From NCBI GenBank assembly GCA_050789255.1, contig JBOZRQ010000005.1, positions 1-28,794 on the forward strand: a stretch of 28,794 nucleotides of DNA, written 5' to 3'. The notes below the pieces were generated by a model that worked only from the letters and a program-made list of their open reading frames with translations, made no database searches and had not been told where the DNA came from. Position numbers and translations under genes: made by a program. The stretch is from JBOZRQ01 sp050789255. GTDB lineage: Bacteria > Bacillota > Sulfobacillia > Symbiobacteriales > Symbiobacteriaceae. This document shows, piece after piece, positions 21,903 through 28,794 of the stretch (the stretch's first letter is position 1; each line of letters starts with the position of its first letter).

Positions 21903-23246
21903 TTAGAACTTCCGGCCGCCCTCAGTGGCCCACTGCTCGAGCATGTCGGTGGTGACCGACTTCGGACGCTCGATGGGGTAGTTCAGGGCCCGGTCCCAGG
22001 TGGTGTTGGCCATGCAGCCAAGGGCGCGACCGACGCCGAACAGGACGGTGTAGAAGTCCCACTCCCGCATGCCGTAGTGCCACTGGATCACACCCGACTG
22101 CGCATCGACGTTGGGCCAGGGGTTCTTCGCCTTGCCATGCTCCATAAGGACGCCTGGGGCGACCTCGTAGATCATGCTGACCAGCTTGAAGAGCGGGTCG
22201 CTGGGCAGGTTCTTGAGGCAGAACTCACGCTGGGCGGTGTAACGGGGGTCGGTTTTGCGGAGAACCGCATGGCCGTAGCCCGGGACCACCTGACCGGCGT
22301 TGAGGGTGTCCCACAGCGCTTTGGTGACGTTCTCCTTGTTGGGCTCGGCGCCCTCCAGCTTCTTCTGGAACTCCATGATCCAACCAAGCACTTCCTGGTT
22401 GGCCAGGCCGTGCAGCGGGCCAGCCAGGCCGTTCAGGCCGGCGGAGTAGGAGTAGTAGGCGTCGGACAGGGCCGAGGCCACCAGGTGCGTGGTGTGCGCC
22501 GAGACGTTGCCCGACTCGTGGTCCGAGTGCAGGATGAAGTACATGCGGGAGACGTCGTCGTACGGCTGGGGAATGCCGCACATATGAGCGAAGTTGGCGC
22601 CCATGTCGAGCTTCGGATCGATGGCGATCTGCTCGTCGTTCTTATACTTGTAGCGGTAAATGAACGCCGCGATGATCGGCATGCGGGCGACCAGGTCGCT
22701 GGCATCCTCGTACATAAACTCCCAGGCGCTCTGCTTGTTGAACTTACCGGAGTTGTAGAACTGGGCGAACTTGGACTCCCGCTGCAGGGCCAGAATGCCG
22801 GAGGAGAGCATCACCATGGGGTGGCTGTCCTTAGGCAGGGCGCGGATCACGTCGAAGACGTAGGCCGGCACGTTCTGCCGTTCCTTCCACTCGGCGATGA
22901 CCTCGTCGACCTCTTCCTGGGTGGGGATATCCCCCGTCAGCAGGAAGTACCAGAAGGCCTCAACGGTCGGATACTCCGAGTTCGGCGCCTTGGGCAGCGC
23001 CGCGAAGGTCTCGGGGATGGTCAGACCGCGGAACCGAATGCCTTCCTGCGGGTCCAGATAGGAAATATCGGTCACAAGGGCGCGGATGTCCCGGGCGCCG
23101 CCGATCGCCTGGTCGATGGTGACCTGGTCGATGACGACCTTGCCGAACTCCTTCAACAGCCGGGTGGTGCGGGGGCGGTGTGCTTCGATCTTGGCTTTGA
23201 GTGCGTCCTTGAGACTGGATTTGAGTGCGTCTTTAAGCACCGACAT
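21903..23246 (-). CDS. Citrate synthase, mitochondrial/eukaryotic type
   Basis: The 447-residue enzyme follows the animal/plant mitochondrial pattern, not the usual bacterial one. Signatures are LDPQEGIRFRGLTIPE (64-79), LHSDHESGNVSAHTTHLVAS (239-258), NGLAGPLHGLANQEVL (272-287, H279), VPGYGHAVLRKTDPRYTAQR (321-340, H326) and WPNVDAQSG (377-385, D381). The first 20 residues hold a duplicated LKDALK helix and no signal. ATG 23246 follows AGGGAGGCAGGAG. It is the last gene of icd-mdh-citrate synthase. Enzymes of this type have been seen in some bacteria, so this is not a contaminant by itself. Confidence 0.93.
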   Translation of the reverse strand: MSVLKDALKSSLKDALKAKIEAHRPRTTRLLKEFGKVVIDQVTIDQAIGGARDIRALVTDISYLDPQEGIRFRGLTIPETFAALPKAPNSEYPTVEAFWYFLLTGDIPTQEEVDEVIAEWKERQNVPAYVFDVIRALPKDSHPMVMLSSGILALQRESKFAQFYNSGKFNKQSAWEFMYEDASDLVARMPIIAAFIYRYKYKNDEQIAIDPKLDMGANFAHMCGIPQPYDDVSRMYFILHSDHESGNVSAHTTHLVASALSDAYYSYSAGLNGLAGPLHGLANQEVLGWIMEFQKKLEGAEPNKENVTKALWDTLNAGQVVPGYGHAVLRKTDPRYTAQREFCLKNLPSDPLFKLVSMIYEVAPGVLMEHGKAKNPWPNVDAQSGVIQWHYGMREWDFYTVLFGVGRALGCMANTTWDRALNYPIERPKSVTTDMLEQWATEGGRKF

Positions 23247-23274
23247 ACTCCTGCCTCCCTCTTCTAGGCAAGAT

Positions 23275-23302
23275 GGCCTGGCCGGCCGAGACCGGCCAGG
23301 CC
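23275..23302. other. Intercistronic hairpin between mdh and citrate synthase
   Basis: GGCCTGGCCGG (23275-23285) pairs with 23292-23302. There is no T-run on either side, so RNA processing or stability is more likely than termination. Confidence 0.55.
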
Positions 23303-23311
23303 GTTCTCGTC

Positions 23312-24265
23312 TTATTTGCCGCTGAGCACGCCAGACTTGAGGAACTCTACCATGGACTTGACGCCCTGGGCGCTCTTGTCCAGTGCAGCCTTCTCCTCGG
23401 GGAGCAGTTCGATCTCGACGATCTTCTCGAGGCCGTCGCCGCCGAGGATCGTCATCACGCCGAGGCACATATCGTTGTAGCCGTACTCGCCGTCGAGGTA
23501 GGCAATGGTCGGGATGATGCGCTTGCGGTCGTGGAGGATCGCTTCCATCATCTCTACGATGCTCATGCCAGGCGCATAACCGGCCGAAGTGCCCATCAGG
23601 TTGACGATTTCGCCGCCGCCCTTACGGGTGCGCTCGACGATCGCGTCGATGGTCTCCTTGGGCAGGAGCTTCTCGATGGGGATGCCGCCGGCCGTGGTGT
23701 AACGGACGAGCGGGACCATGTCGTCGCCGTGGCCGCCGAGCACGCAGCCCTGCACATCCTGGAACGAGACGTTGAGCGCGTTGGCGATGAAGGTGCGGTA
23801 GCGAGCGGTGTCCAGCACCCCGGACTGACCGATGACCCGGTTCTTCGGGAAGCCCGAAGCCTTCAGGGCCACGTAGGTCATGGAGTCGACCGGGTTCGTC
23901 AGGACGATGATGGTCGAGTTGGGGGCGTACTTGGCGACCTTCTCGGAGATATCCTTGACGATGCCGGCGTTGACGTTAACCAGGTCCTCACGGCTCATGC
24001 CGGGCTTGCGGGGAAGCCCTGCAGTTATGACGACCACGTCGGAGTCGGCGATATCCTCGTAGTTGGAGGTGCCGAGGAAGCGGGTGTCGTTGCCGAAGAC
24101 GGGCATGGACTGCATCAGGTCCAGGGAAATGCCCTTGGCCTTGCCCTCGAACTGAGGCAGGTCAACGAAGACGACGTCGCCCAGGTCGCGGGCGGCGGAG
24201 AAGATGGCGGTGCCCTGACCAGTGAAGCCGGCCCCTACGATCGTAATCTTGTTACGCTTTTTCAT
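23312..24265 (-). CDS. mdh: Malate dehydrogenase (LDH-like type)
   Basis: The enzyme oxidises malate to oxaloacetate with NAD. The 317-residue protein has the Rossmann motif ITIVGAGFTGQG (7-18), an acidic residue after the second strand (VVFVDL), the substrate-binding ITAGLPRKPGMSREDL loop, VLTNPVDSMTYVA, and the catalytic His in VLGGHGDDMVPL. The Arg in GLPRKPGMSR fits malate rather than lactate. Length is typical of the tetrameric Firmicute/alpha-proteobacterial form. ATG 24265 follows GGAGGGG with an 11-base gap. It lies between icd and citrate synthase, each separated by a GC-rich hairpin. Confidence 0.95.
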   Translation of the reverse strand: MKKRNKITIVGAGFTGQGTAIFSAARDLGDVVFVDLPQFEGKAKGISLDLMQSMPVFGNDTRFLGTSNYEDIADSDVVVITAGLPRKPGMSREDLVNVNAGIVKDISEKVAKYAPNSTIIVLTNPVDSMTYVALKASGFPKNRVIGQSGVLDTARYRTFIANALNVSFQDVQGCVLGGHGDDMVPLVRYTTAGGIPIEKLLPKETIDAIVERTRKGGGEIVNLMGTSAGYAPGMSIVEMMEAILHDRKRIIPTIAYLDGEYGYNDMCLGVMTILGGDGLEKIVEIELLPEEKAALDKSAQGVKSMVEFLKSGVLSGK

Positions 24266-24296
24266 GAAAAACGGTCCCCTCCCCTAAGACATCCCC

Positions 24297-24323
24297 GGCG
24301 GGCCGCTTATCGGGCGGCCCGCC
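24297..24323. other. Intercistronic hairpin between icd and mdh
   Basis: A perfect 10-bp stem GGCGGGCCGC (24297-24306) with GCGGCCCGCC (24314-24323). As with 23275-23302, there is no T-run. Confidence 0.55.
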
Positions 24324-24335
24324 TGCAGGGTTACC

Positions 24336-25604
24336 TTACATGTTTTCGATGATCGCCTGGCCGAACTCAGAGCACTTCACTTCGCGGGCGCCCTGGGTGA
24401 GTCGGGCGAAGTCGTAGGTGACGGTGCCCTGGCCGATCGCCTTCTCCAGGCCCTTGATGATCAGGTCGGCGGCCTCGTTCCAGCCCATGTAGCGCAGCAT
24501 CATCTCGCCGGAGAGGATGACCGAGCCGGGGTTGACCTTGTCGAGGTCGGCGTACTTGGGAGCGGTGCCGTGGGTGGCCTCGAAGAGACCGAAGCCGCCG
24601 CTGTAGGAGATGTTGGCGCCGGGGGCGATGCCGATGCCGCCCACCATGGCCGCAACATGGTCAGAGAGGTAGTCGCCGTTGAGGTTGCAGGTAGCGAGAA
24701 CGTCCCACTCGTCGGGGCGGAGCAGCAGTTGCTGGAAGGTAATGTCGGCGATGCGGTCGCGGACGAGAATCTTGCCCGCCGGCATCTTGCCCTTGTACTC
24801 GTCGCTCCAGAGCTCGTCCTCGGTGATGCAGTGCTGGCGGAACTCGGTGGTGGCCACCTGGTAGCCCCAGTCGCGGAAGGCGCCCTCGGTGAACTTCTGA
24901 ATGTTCCCCTTGTGGACCAGGGTAACGCTCTTGCGCTTGTTGTCGACGGCATACTGGATGGCCGCCCGGACGAGGCGCTTGGAGCCGAACTCGGAGACCG
25001 GCTTGATGCCGATGCCGATATTCTCGCCCATTTCGGCGTTGGGGAGCTTGACCTTCAGCTCGCTGGCAAGCAGTTCCTGGACCTTCTTGGCCTCGGCGGT
25101 GCCGGCCTTCCACTCGATACCGGCGTAGATGTCCTCGGTGTTCTCACGGAAGATCACGACGTCGGTCTTGTGGGGCTCCTTCACCGGGCTGGGCACGCCC
25201 TTGAACCACCGGACGGGGCGGACGCAGGCGTACAGGTCCAGAATCTGGCGCAGGGCCACGTTCAGGGAGCGAATGCCGCCGCCGACCGGGGTGGTCAGGG
25301 GGCCCTTGATGCCAACGCGATACTCGCGCATGGCGGTACAGGTGTCTTCAATGAGCCACTCGCCGAACTGATTGAGGCACTTCTCGCCGGCAAATACCTC
25401 GAACCACACGAGCTTGCGCTTGCCACCATAAGCCTTGGCGACTGCTGCGTCGAATACGGGCTGGCTGGCCTTCCAGATGTCACGACCGGTGCCGTCACCC
25501 TCGATGAACGGGATGATCGGATGGTCGGGAACCTGGAGCACGCCATTCTCCATTGTGATCCGTTCGCCTTCGGCCGGGGGGGTCAGCTTCTCGAACTTCG
25601 CCAC
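24336..25604 (-). CDS. icd: Isocitrate dehydrogenase, NADP type
   Basis: The enzyme converts isocitrate to 2-oxoglutarate and CO2. The 422-residue length matches E. coli Icd. Motifs are PFIEGDGTG (32-40), GPLTTPVGGGIRSLNVALRQ (101-120) with S113 at the same number as the E. coli phosphorylation serine, VIFRENTEDIYAGIEW, TLVHKGNIQKFTEG, CNLNGDYLSDH and FEATHGTAPKYA. No kinase/phosphatase gene is seen nearby. The start is GTG 25604, nine bases after GGAGGTG; upstream frames to 25793 lack a ribosome site. It is first in icd-mdh-citrate synthase. No aconitase is in the window. Confidence 0.95.
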   Translation of the reverse strand: MAKFEKLTPPAEGERITMENGVLQVPDHPIIPFIEGDGTGRDIWKASQPVFDAAVAKAYGGKRKLVWFEVFAGEKCLNQFGEWLIEDTCTAMREYRVGIKGPLTTPVGGGIRSLNVALRQILDLYACVRPVRWFKGVPSPVKEPHKTDVVIFRENTEDIYAGIEWKAGTAEAKKVQELLASELKVKLPNAEMGENIGIGIKPVSEFGSKRLVRAAIQYAVDNKRKSVTLVHKGNIQKFTEGAFRDWGYQVATTEFRQHCITEDELWSDEYKGKMPAGKILVRDRIADITFQQLLLRPDEWDVLATCNLNGDYLSDHVAAMVGGIGIAPGANISYSGGFGLFEATHGTAPKYADLDKVNPGSVILSGEMMLRYMGWNEAADLIIKGLEKAIGQGTVTYDFARLTQGAREVKCSEFGQAIIENM

Positions 25605-25625
25605 GTCCGCACCTCCAAGGTATTT

Positions 25626-25646
25626 CGCGGCCGGCATACGGCCGCG
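25626..25646 (-). promoter_or_regulatory. Hairpin beside the icd ribosome site
   Basis: An 8-bp GC stem with a five-base loop ends about ten bases before GGAGGTG. It could control translation or mRNA stability. Confidence 0.4.
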
Positions 25647-25915
25647 TGAGGCACCAGGCGGCAGGCTGGAGTTACCCCGCCATATTGCGGAGCCTAAGGG
25701 GCCTGGTCCCTCGTATTTGCAACCCTCCACCGGTGGGCTGACCGGGCGGGTGGTTAGCCTTGTGAACAACGGCACAAAGTCGACAGAAACCATTAATTAA
25801 ACGAAATTATCCTGAAAAGTGCACGCACCTGGATTCTAACACGTCCAACCCTACGGGGGAAATGAACCGGAATGGGTGGAACCTGAGGCACTTTGTTACC
25901 ACCGATCCACGCACT

Positions 25916-25944
25916 ATAGTACCAATCTTTCTTCCTACGGGAAA
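25916..25944 (-). promoter_or_regulatory. Possible icd operon promoter
   Basis: TTTCCC (25939-25944) and TACTAT (25916-25921) are 17 bases apart on the minus strand. Both boxes are weak. Confidence 0.3.
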
Positions 25945-25990
25945 GCCCATTGGACAAAATACAGCGACGGAGGCGCATAGCAAGAATTTT

Positions 25991-26028
25991 GCCCCCGGCA
26001 CGCCCTTGGATGTGGCGATGCCGGGGGC
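25991..26028 (-). terminator. Hairpin after the Pro-rich gene
   Basis: GCCCCCGGCA (25991-26000) pairs with TGCCGGGGGC (26019-26028), seven bases past the stop codon. No T-run follows on the minus strand, so the mode of termination is unclear. Confidence 0.5.
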
Positions 26029-26034
26029 TCCGAC

Positions 26035-26556
26035 TCATGCTCTGGTCGAATAGGAGGCGCCGCGGGTGCTAAAAGTGCCAGTGCGGTAGCGCCTCGGGGC
26101 GGGGGGCTGCGCCGGCTGGATGTGCTGCTCAGTTGACGGCTCCTCCGTGACCGGAGTCTGCCCGTCGGCGGCCACAGCGGGCTGCGGGGTCGTATTGATG
26201 TAGGGCAGGATCGCCTGAAGGGCCGCCTGAATCTGTTCCTGGGTAAGTGGCGCCGGCTGCTGTGGTGCCGGGTAAGGCAGAACCGCCGGATAGGGTTGCG
26301 CGGTTGGATAGGGCTGAACCGCCGGGTAGGGCTGCTGCATGGGGTACGGCTGGGCGGGGTATGCCTGCATGGCCGGGAACTGCTCTGGTTGCATTTGCTG
26401 CTGGGGCATTTGCGGCGGAGTCTGGGGCATCTGGGGGGGTGACTGCGGCATCTGCGGCATACCGGCCGGCAGCGGTGGCATTGCGGGCGGGCCGCCTGGG
26501 AAGCTCATTCCCATCGGGGGCACGAATGGCGGCGCCGAGATCATTCCACGTCGCAT
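26035..26556 (-). CDS. Pro/Gln/Met/Tyr-rich low-complexity protein
   Basis: The 173-residue protein is dominated by repeats: MPQMPQSPPQMPQTPPQMPQ (33-52) and a run of Q-P-Y-P-A-V type units with about seven YP pairs (66-97). A helical stretch LTQEQIQAALQAILPYI (103-119) follows, then an acidic linker and a C-terminus RRYRTGTFSTRGASYSTRA rich in Arg, Ser, Thr and Tyr. It has no signal peptide or membrane segment. ATG 26556 is eight bases after GGAGGAGG. Composition resembles some spore-coat and morphogenetic proteins, and Tyr could be cross-linked, but no homologue is recognised. Confidence 0.7.
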   Translation of the reverse strand: MRRGMISAPPFVPPMGMSFPGGPPAMPPLPAGMPQMPQSPPQMPQTPPQMPQQQMQPEQFPAMQAYPAQPYPMQQPYPAVQPYPTAQPYPAVLPYPAPQQPAPLTQEQIQAALQAILPYINTTPQPAVAADGQTPVTEEPSTEQHIQPAQPPAPRRYRTGTFSTRGASYSTRA

Positions 26557-26681
26557 TGGGGGACCTCCTCCACTCGGAAGCGGACTCCCCCCATACTATG
26601 GGCTTACCTTTTTACTGCCACATGGGACGGTAGAAGCCCCCGCTGAATAGGATTGGTTGACAGGGGGGTGTCGAATCCAGC

Positions 26682-27494
26682 ATGGAACCGGCGAAACGGC
26701 GGCTGGCGAACGGGTATTCTCGATCGGCCCCCGTCTATGATGCCACGGCGGGACAGCTCTATCGGAACGGCTTCAACCGGCTCCTGCCTTACCTGCGTGT
26801 TCCGCCCCACGGTGCGGTGCTCGACGTGGGGTCAGGCACCGGGATTAACCTTTTCGAGGCTGCCCGCGCCTTTGCCCCGACCAGAATGCTTTGTGGCATT
26901 GACCTCTCGCCCGGCATGGTCGAAGTCGCCCGACTCAAGGCTGCCCGCTTGGGGGTGCCGGCGCACTTCACCGTAGGCGACGCCGAGTCCCTGCCATACC
27001 CGAACGGCACCTTCGACCTGGTGATCTGCAACTCGGTGCTCCACTGGTTTCGCGATCGGAACGCCGCCCTGCGGGAAATGAGCCGCGTGTTGCGCCCGGG
27101 TGGGCAGGTGGCACTGATCTGCGCTGCAGCTCCGGGCTTCGGCGAATGGACCACCCTGATGCAGGCGCTGGTTCAGGCGGTCACCAAGAACCCCGCTGCG
27201 AGCCCTCTCCCGGCGCTGCCGACGGCCCAAGAGGTAGCGGAGATCATGCAGCGCAACGGCCTGACGCTCCAGCACCTCGCTAACCCGGTTCACGCCGAGC
27301 GCATTTCGAATCCAGAGCCCTACATCCGCCTGATGTCGATCGTTGCCCCACAGTGGGCGGCCGACCTGACCCCCGAGCAGCAGAGCGCCATTGAGCGCCT
27401 TGCAGCGACGCTCATGCGAACATGGTGGCCGACCGGTTTTCCGAACACCTGGTCAGCAATCGAAGCGATTGGTGTAAAGACCGCTTTGCTCTGA
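26682..27494 (+). CDS. SAM-dependent methyltransferase (class I, UbiE/Methyltransf_11-like)
   Basis: The 270-residue protein is a class I Rossmann methyltransferase. Motif I is VLDVGSGTG (46-54), the post-I acidic residue is in CGIDLSPGMVEVA (D74), motif II is near VGDAESLPYPNGTFDLVICN (98-117) and motif III is VLRPGGQVALI. The substrate is not evident; small quinone or metabolite methylation is typical. ATG 26682 has only a distant GGGGGGTG, so the start is less sure. It diverges from the Pro-rich gene and stands alone. The terminator overlaps its last codons. Confidence 0.9.
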   Translation: MEPAKRRLANGYSRSAPVYDATAGQLYRNGFNRLLPYLRVPPHGAVLDVGSGTGINLFEAARAFAPTRMLCGIDLSPGMVEVARLKAARLGVPAHFTVGDAESLPYPNGTFDLVICNSVLHWFRDRNAALREMSRVLRPGGQVALICAAAPGFGEWTTLMQALVQAVTKNPAASPLPALPTAQEVAEIMQRNGLTLQHLANPVHAERISNPEPYIRLMSIVAPQWAADLTPEQQSAIERLAATLMRTWWPTGFPNTWSAIEAIGVKTALL

Positions 27495-27506
27495 GAAGCG
27501 GTCTTT
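27476..27506 (+). terminator. Terminator overlapping the methyltransferase end
   Basis: AAAGACCGCTT (27476-27486) pairs with AAGCGGTCTTT (27496-27506); the TGA stop lies in the loop. TTCCTTAT follows. Confidence 0.8.
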
Positions 27507-27594
27507 CCTTATGCACCCGCACCGTCCGCTCGATAGAACTGAGTATTGCGCCATTAAAAGAAGGACTTTCTGTATCACGCACACCGTGTTAAAC

Positions 27595-27624
27595 TTAATG
27601 TTGAATTATTTACCGTGCCATAAT
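27595..27624 (+). promoter_or_regulatory. Possible promoter of the ArsR-like gene
   Basis: TTAATG (27595-27600) and CATAAT (27619-27624) are 18 bases apart in an AT-rich stretch that stands out from the GC-rich surroundings. Confidence 0.4.
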
Positions 27625-27658
27625 ATCTCCACCGACAGCGAAAAAGGGGACGTCGTTC

Positions 27659-28231
27659 ATGCTCGAGCAGTTTATTATCAGCGATATCAAGCAACTGAAG
27701 GCCCTCAGCCACGCCTCGCGAGTGAAGATTCTCAGCTCGCTGGCGGAGAAGCCGATGACCGCAAAGCAGCTGGCTGATCAGTTTGGCGAGGAGCCCGCCA
27801 AGACGAGCTACCACGTCAAGCAACTGCTCAAGGTCGGCCTCGTTGAGCTGAAGTTCACCCGGGAGACCCAGAACGGCATTGTGGAGAAGTACTACCAGGC
27901 CATCGCCAAGGAGTTTCAGACGGACCCCTACCTCGCTCGGCAGCCCGAGGGGCGCAACCACCTGGAGACCGGCTTCCTGCGGGAACTGAACCGGGTTCAG
28001 TCCGAGTTTGTGCGGGCCTACCGCTCTGACCTGGAGCGCACCAGCGCCTCGGAGGAAGAGGAGCTGACCACCGGGCACGGCTACTACCGCGTCAGCCTCA
28101 CCGCCGACCAGATCGCCGCGTTCCAGGCGGACCTGCAGAAGCTGGTGGAGAAATACGAGTCCTCCGAGGGCCCCTACGCTTTCCACTACCTGGTCTTCCC
28201 GACCGAGGCCGGCAAGAAGAACCTGGCCTGA
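27659..28231 (+). CDS. ArsR-like winged-helix transcriptional regulator
   Basis: The 190-residue protein has an N-terminal winged helix (about residues 9-80): IKQLKALSHASRVKILSSLA, MTAKQLADQFGEEPAKTSYH, VKQLLKVGLVEL and GIVEKYYQAIAKEF. This matches the ArsR/HTH_20 group. No metal-binding Cys pair is present, so metal sensing is unlikely. The C-terminal 100 residues are helical with an acidic patch (SASEEEELTTGH) and probably form a dimer or ligand domain. ATG 27659 follows AAGGGGA. It is monocistronic with its own terminator. The target is unknown; candidates are its own promoter and the small gene downstream. Confidence 0.88.
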   Translation: MLEQFIISDIKQLKALSHASRVKILSSLAEKPMTAKQLADQFGEEPAKTSYHVKQLLKVGLVELKFTRETQNGIVEKYYQAIAKEFQTDPYLARQPEGRNHLETGFLRELNRVQSEFVRAYRSDLERTSASEEEELTTGHGYYRVSLTADQIAAFQADLQKLVEKYESSEGPYAFHYLVFPTEAGKKNLA

Positions 28232-28256
28232 GCTCTACACCCATAAGCCTTACGAG

Positions 28257-28285
28257 ATCGCCCGGGCAACCGGGCGATTTCTTTC
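28257..28285 (+). terminator. Terminator of the ArsR-like gene
   Basis: ATCGCCCGG (28257-28265), loop GCAA and CCGGGCGAT (28270-28278) form a perfect stem, followed by TTCTTTC. Confidence 0.85.
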
Positions 28286-28310
28286 ACACCGGGGGGGCGC
28301 TGATCATACT
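28283..28310 (+). promoter_or_regulatory. Promoter of the Ala/Tyr-rich gene
   Basis: TTCACA (28283-28288) and CATACT (28305-28310) are 16 bases apart. A CCCCCT-CCA-AGGGGG hairpin follows in the leader. Confidence 0.45.
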
Positions 28311-28366
28311 CTGAGACAGAAACGCCCCCTCCAAGGGGGTGGGGATAGAAAGGAGAGCGCACGCTC

Positions 28367-28621
28367 ATGAACTTTGGCGGTTTCGCCGCGGGTCTTCCCG
28401 CATACTCGCCCTTCATCGGTGCCCAGGCTGGCGCTAACGACTTGGCCATCGCTCCCGGTGCCGCTGTATACCCGGCTGCCAATGCAACCGTTTACCGCGT
28501 TTACGAGTACGCCGTGCCCGTCACCACGGTGGCGACCGTCCCCTCCGCGTACCCGACGACCGCCGGCATCCCCGGTATCGCGGCATATCCCGGCACCTTC
28601 GGAGGCCTCGGCGTCGTCTAG
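28367..28621 (+). CDS. Small Ala/Gly/Pro/Tyr-rich protein (84 aa)
   Basis: The protein has no charged core. It starts MNFGGFAAGLPAYSPFIGAQ and alternates Ala-, Val- and Tyr-rich segments (VYPAANATVYRVYEYAVPVT), then repeats AYP and IPGIAAYPGTFGG. ATG 28367 follows AAAGGAGAG with a gap of about ten bases. It is not a signal-peptide protein by eye. Small spore-coat proteins can have this composition, but no family is known to me. Codons from 28554 onwards lie in the left arm of the terminal foldback. The sequence through the TAG still reads as a sensible gene, but it deserves checking. Confidence 0.65.
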   Translation: MNFGGFAAGLPAYSPFIGAQAGANDLAIAPGAAVYPAANATVYRVYEYAVPVTTVATVPSAYPTTAGIPGIAAYPGTFGGLGVV

Positions 28622-28794
28622 GATCCAGCCTACATCAAGGGAAACAAAGTCGGGGGGGGGGGGGGGGGGGCCCCCCCCCCCCCCCCCCCCCCCCCCGACA
28701 TTGTTTCCCTTGATGTAGGCTGGATCCTAGACGACGCCGAGGCCTCCGAAGGTGCCGGGATATGCCGCGATACCGGGGATGCCGGCGGTCGTCG
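28554..28794. repeat. Terminal inverted duplication through a G19-C26 tract (probable artefact)
   Basis: The sequence 28554-28651 is repeated as its reverse complement at 28697-28794 with one mismatch (A at 28648 against A at 28700). The centre is 19 G (28652-28670) then 26 C (28671-28696). The arm includes about 68 bases of the small gene and its stop codon, so it is not an ordinary terminator. It reads like a fold-back or poly-G read artefact at a contig end. Confidence 0.85.

Larger units (their letters stand above)
25605..26034. other. Upstream region of icd
   Basis: This 430-base gap has no supportable gene. It holds a strong 8-bp hairpin CGCGGCCG/CGGCCGCG (25626-25646) just before the icd ribosome site. 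A possible promoter (TTTCCC-N17-TACTAT, 25916-25944 minus strand) implies a leader of about 300 bases. An AT-rich patch (about 25790-25815) and the hairpin at 25991-26028 complete the region. Confidence 0.4.

Noticed and set aside
21741..23267. Rightward frame of about 500 codons opposite the mitochondrial-type citrate synthase
   Set aside because: Antisense to a conserved enzyme with all catalytic residues; no family motifs. It also covers the better-supported 52-codon gene in another frame.
23273..25649. Rightward frames opposite mdh and icd
   Set aside because: Antisense to conserved TCA enzymes; Asp/Val/Gly-rich shadow composition.
25865..25920. GGTGGTAACA on the minus strand as a third T-box core
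   Set aside because: The rest of the T-box core, a stem I and a terminator are missing around it.
28652..28696. G/C tract as a strong natural terminator or hairpin telomere
   Set aside because: The arms extend through coding sequence and end at the window end, and the two homopolymers differ in length, which fits an artefact better.

Overview
The window looks like chromosomal DNA from a high-GC, spore-forming, probably thermophilic Firmicute. Symbiobacterium or a close relative is my best guess, by inference only. The basis is strong AGGAGG-type ribosome sites, frequent GTG/TTG starts, two T-box leaders, PadR/XRE/TetR/IclR/ArsR-type regulators, a GerPC-like protein, and a full set of housekeeping genes at high GC. 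No phage, insertion sequence, CRISPR array, tRNA or rRNA gene was seen.

Layout. 1-950: a structured or terminator-like block at the left edge, a small unknown protein, and a membrane-anchored BamE/DUF4309-like protein. 974-2909: a leftward operon of a MaoC-like hot-dog protein and the alpha and beta subunits of class I fumarase, with its own promoter. 3038-4007: an XRE-padR regulator pair with a palindromic operator and a duplicated 35-bp element around padR. 4048-6995: two membrane proteins (one DUF2339-like). The second diverges from a TetR gene (7207-7851) across three TetR-type operators. 8025-11729: a 1234-residue secreted protein made of 13 repeats of about 93 residues, convergent with a secreted subtilisin-like protease (11788-12954). 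13104-13844: an IclR regulator. 14140-17912: proBA behind a proline-specific T-box with a consensus promoter, and a DAHP synthase-chorismate mutase gene behind a phenylalanine-specific T-box.

17960-20339: a compact leftward set of six small genes (two Hsp20-like, one GerPC-like, three small KVNG proteins), with a fourth KVNG-type gene divergent from it. This looks like a spore-coat or germination locus and is the least familiar system here. 20379-25604: the TCA block, with a bacterial-type citrate synthase, a mitochondrial-type citrate synthase, malate dehydrogenase and NADP-type isocitrate dehydrogenase. 26035-28621: a Pro/Tyr-rich protein, a SAM methyltransferase, an ArsR-like regulator and a small Ala/Tyr-rich protein.

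The last 241 bases (28554-28794) are an inverted copy of the preceding sequence joined through a G19-C26 tract. This is most likely a sequencing or assembly artefact, so nothing to the right of about 28650 should be trusted.

Together the genes cover the TCA steps from citrate formation, isocitrate oxidation, fumarate hydration and malate oxidation (no aconitase here), amino-acid synthesis controlled by tRNA charging, an extracellular repeat protein with a protease beside it, and a probable spore-surface module.
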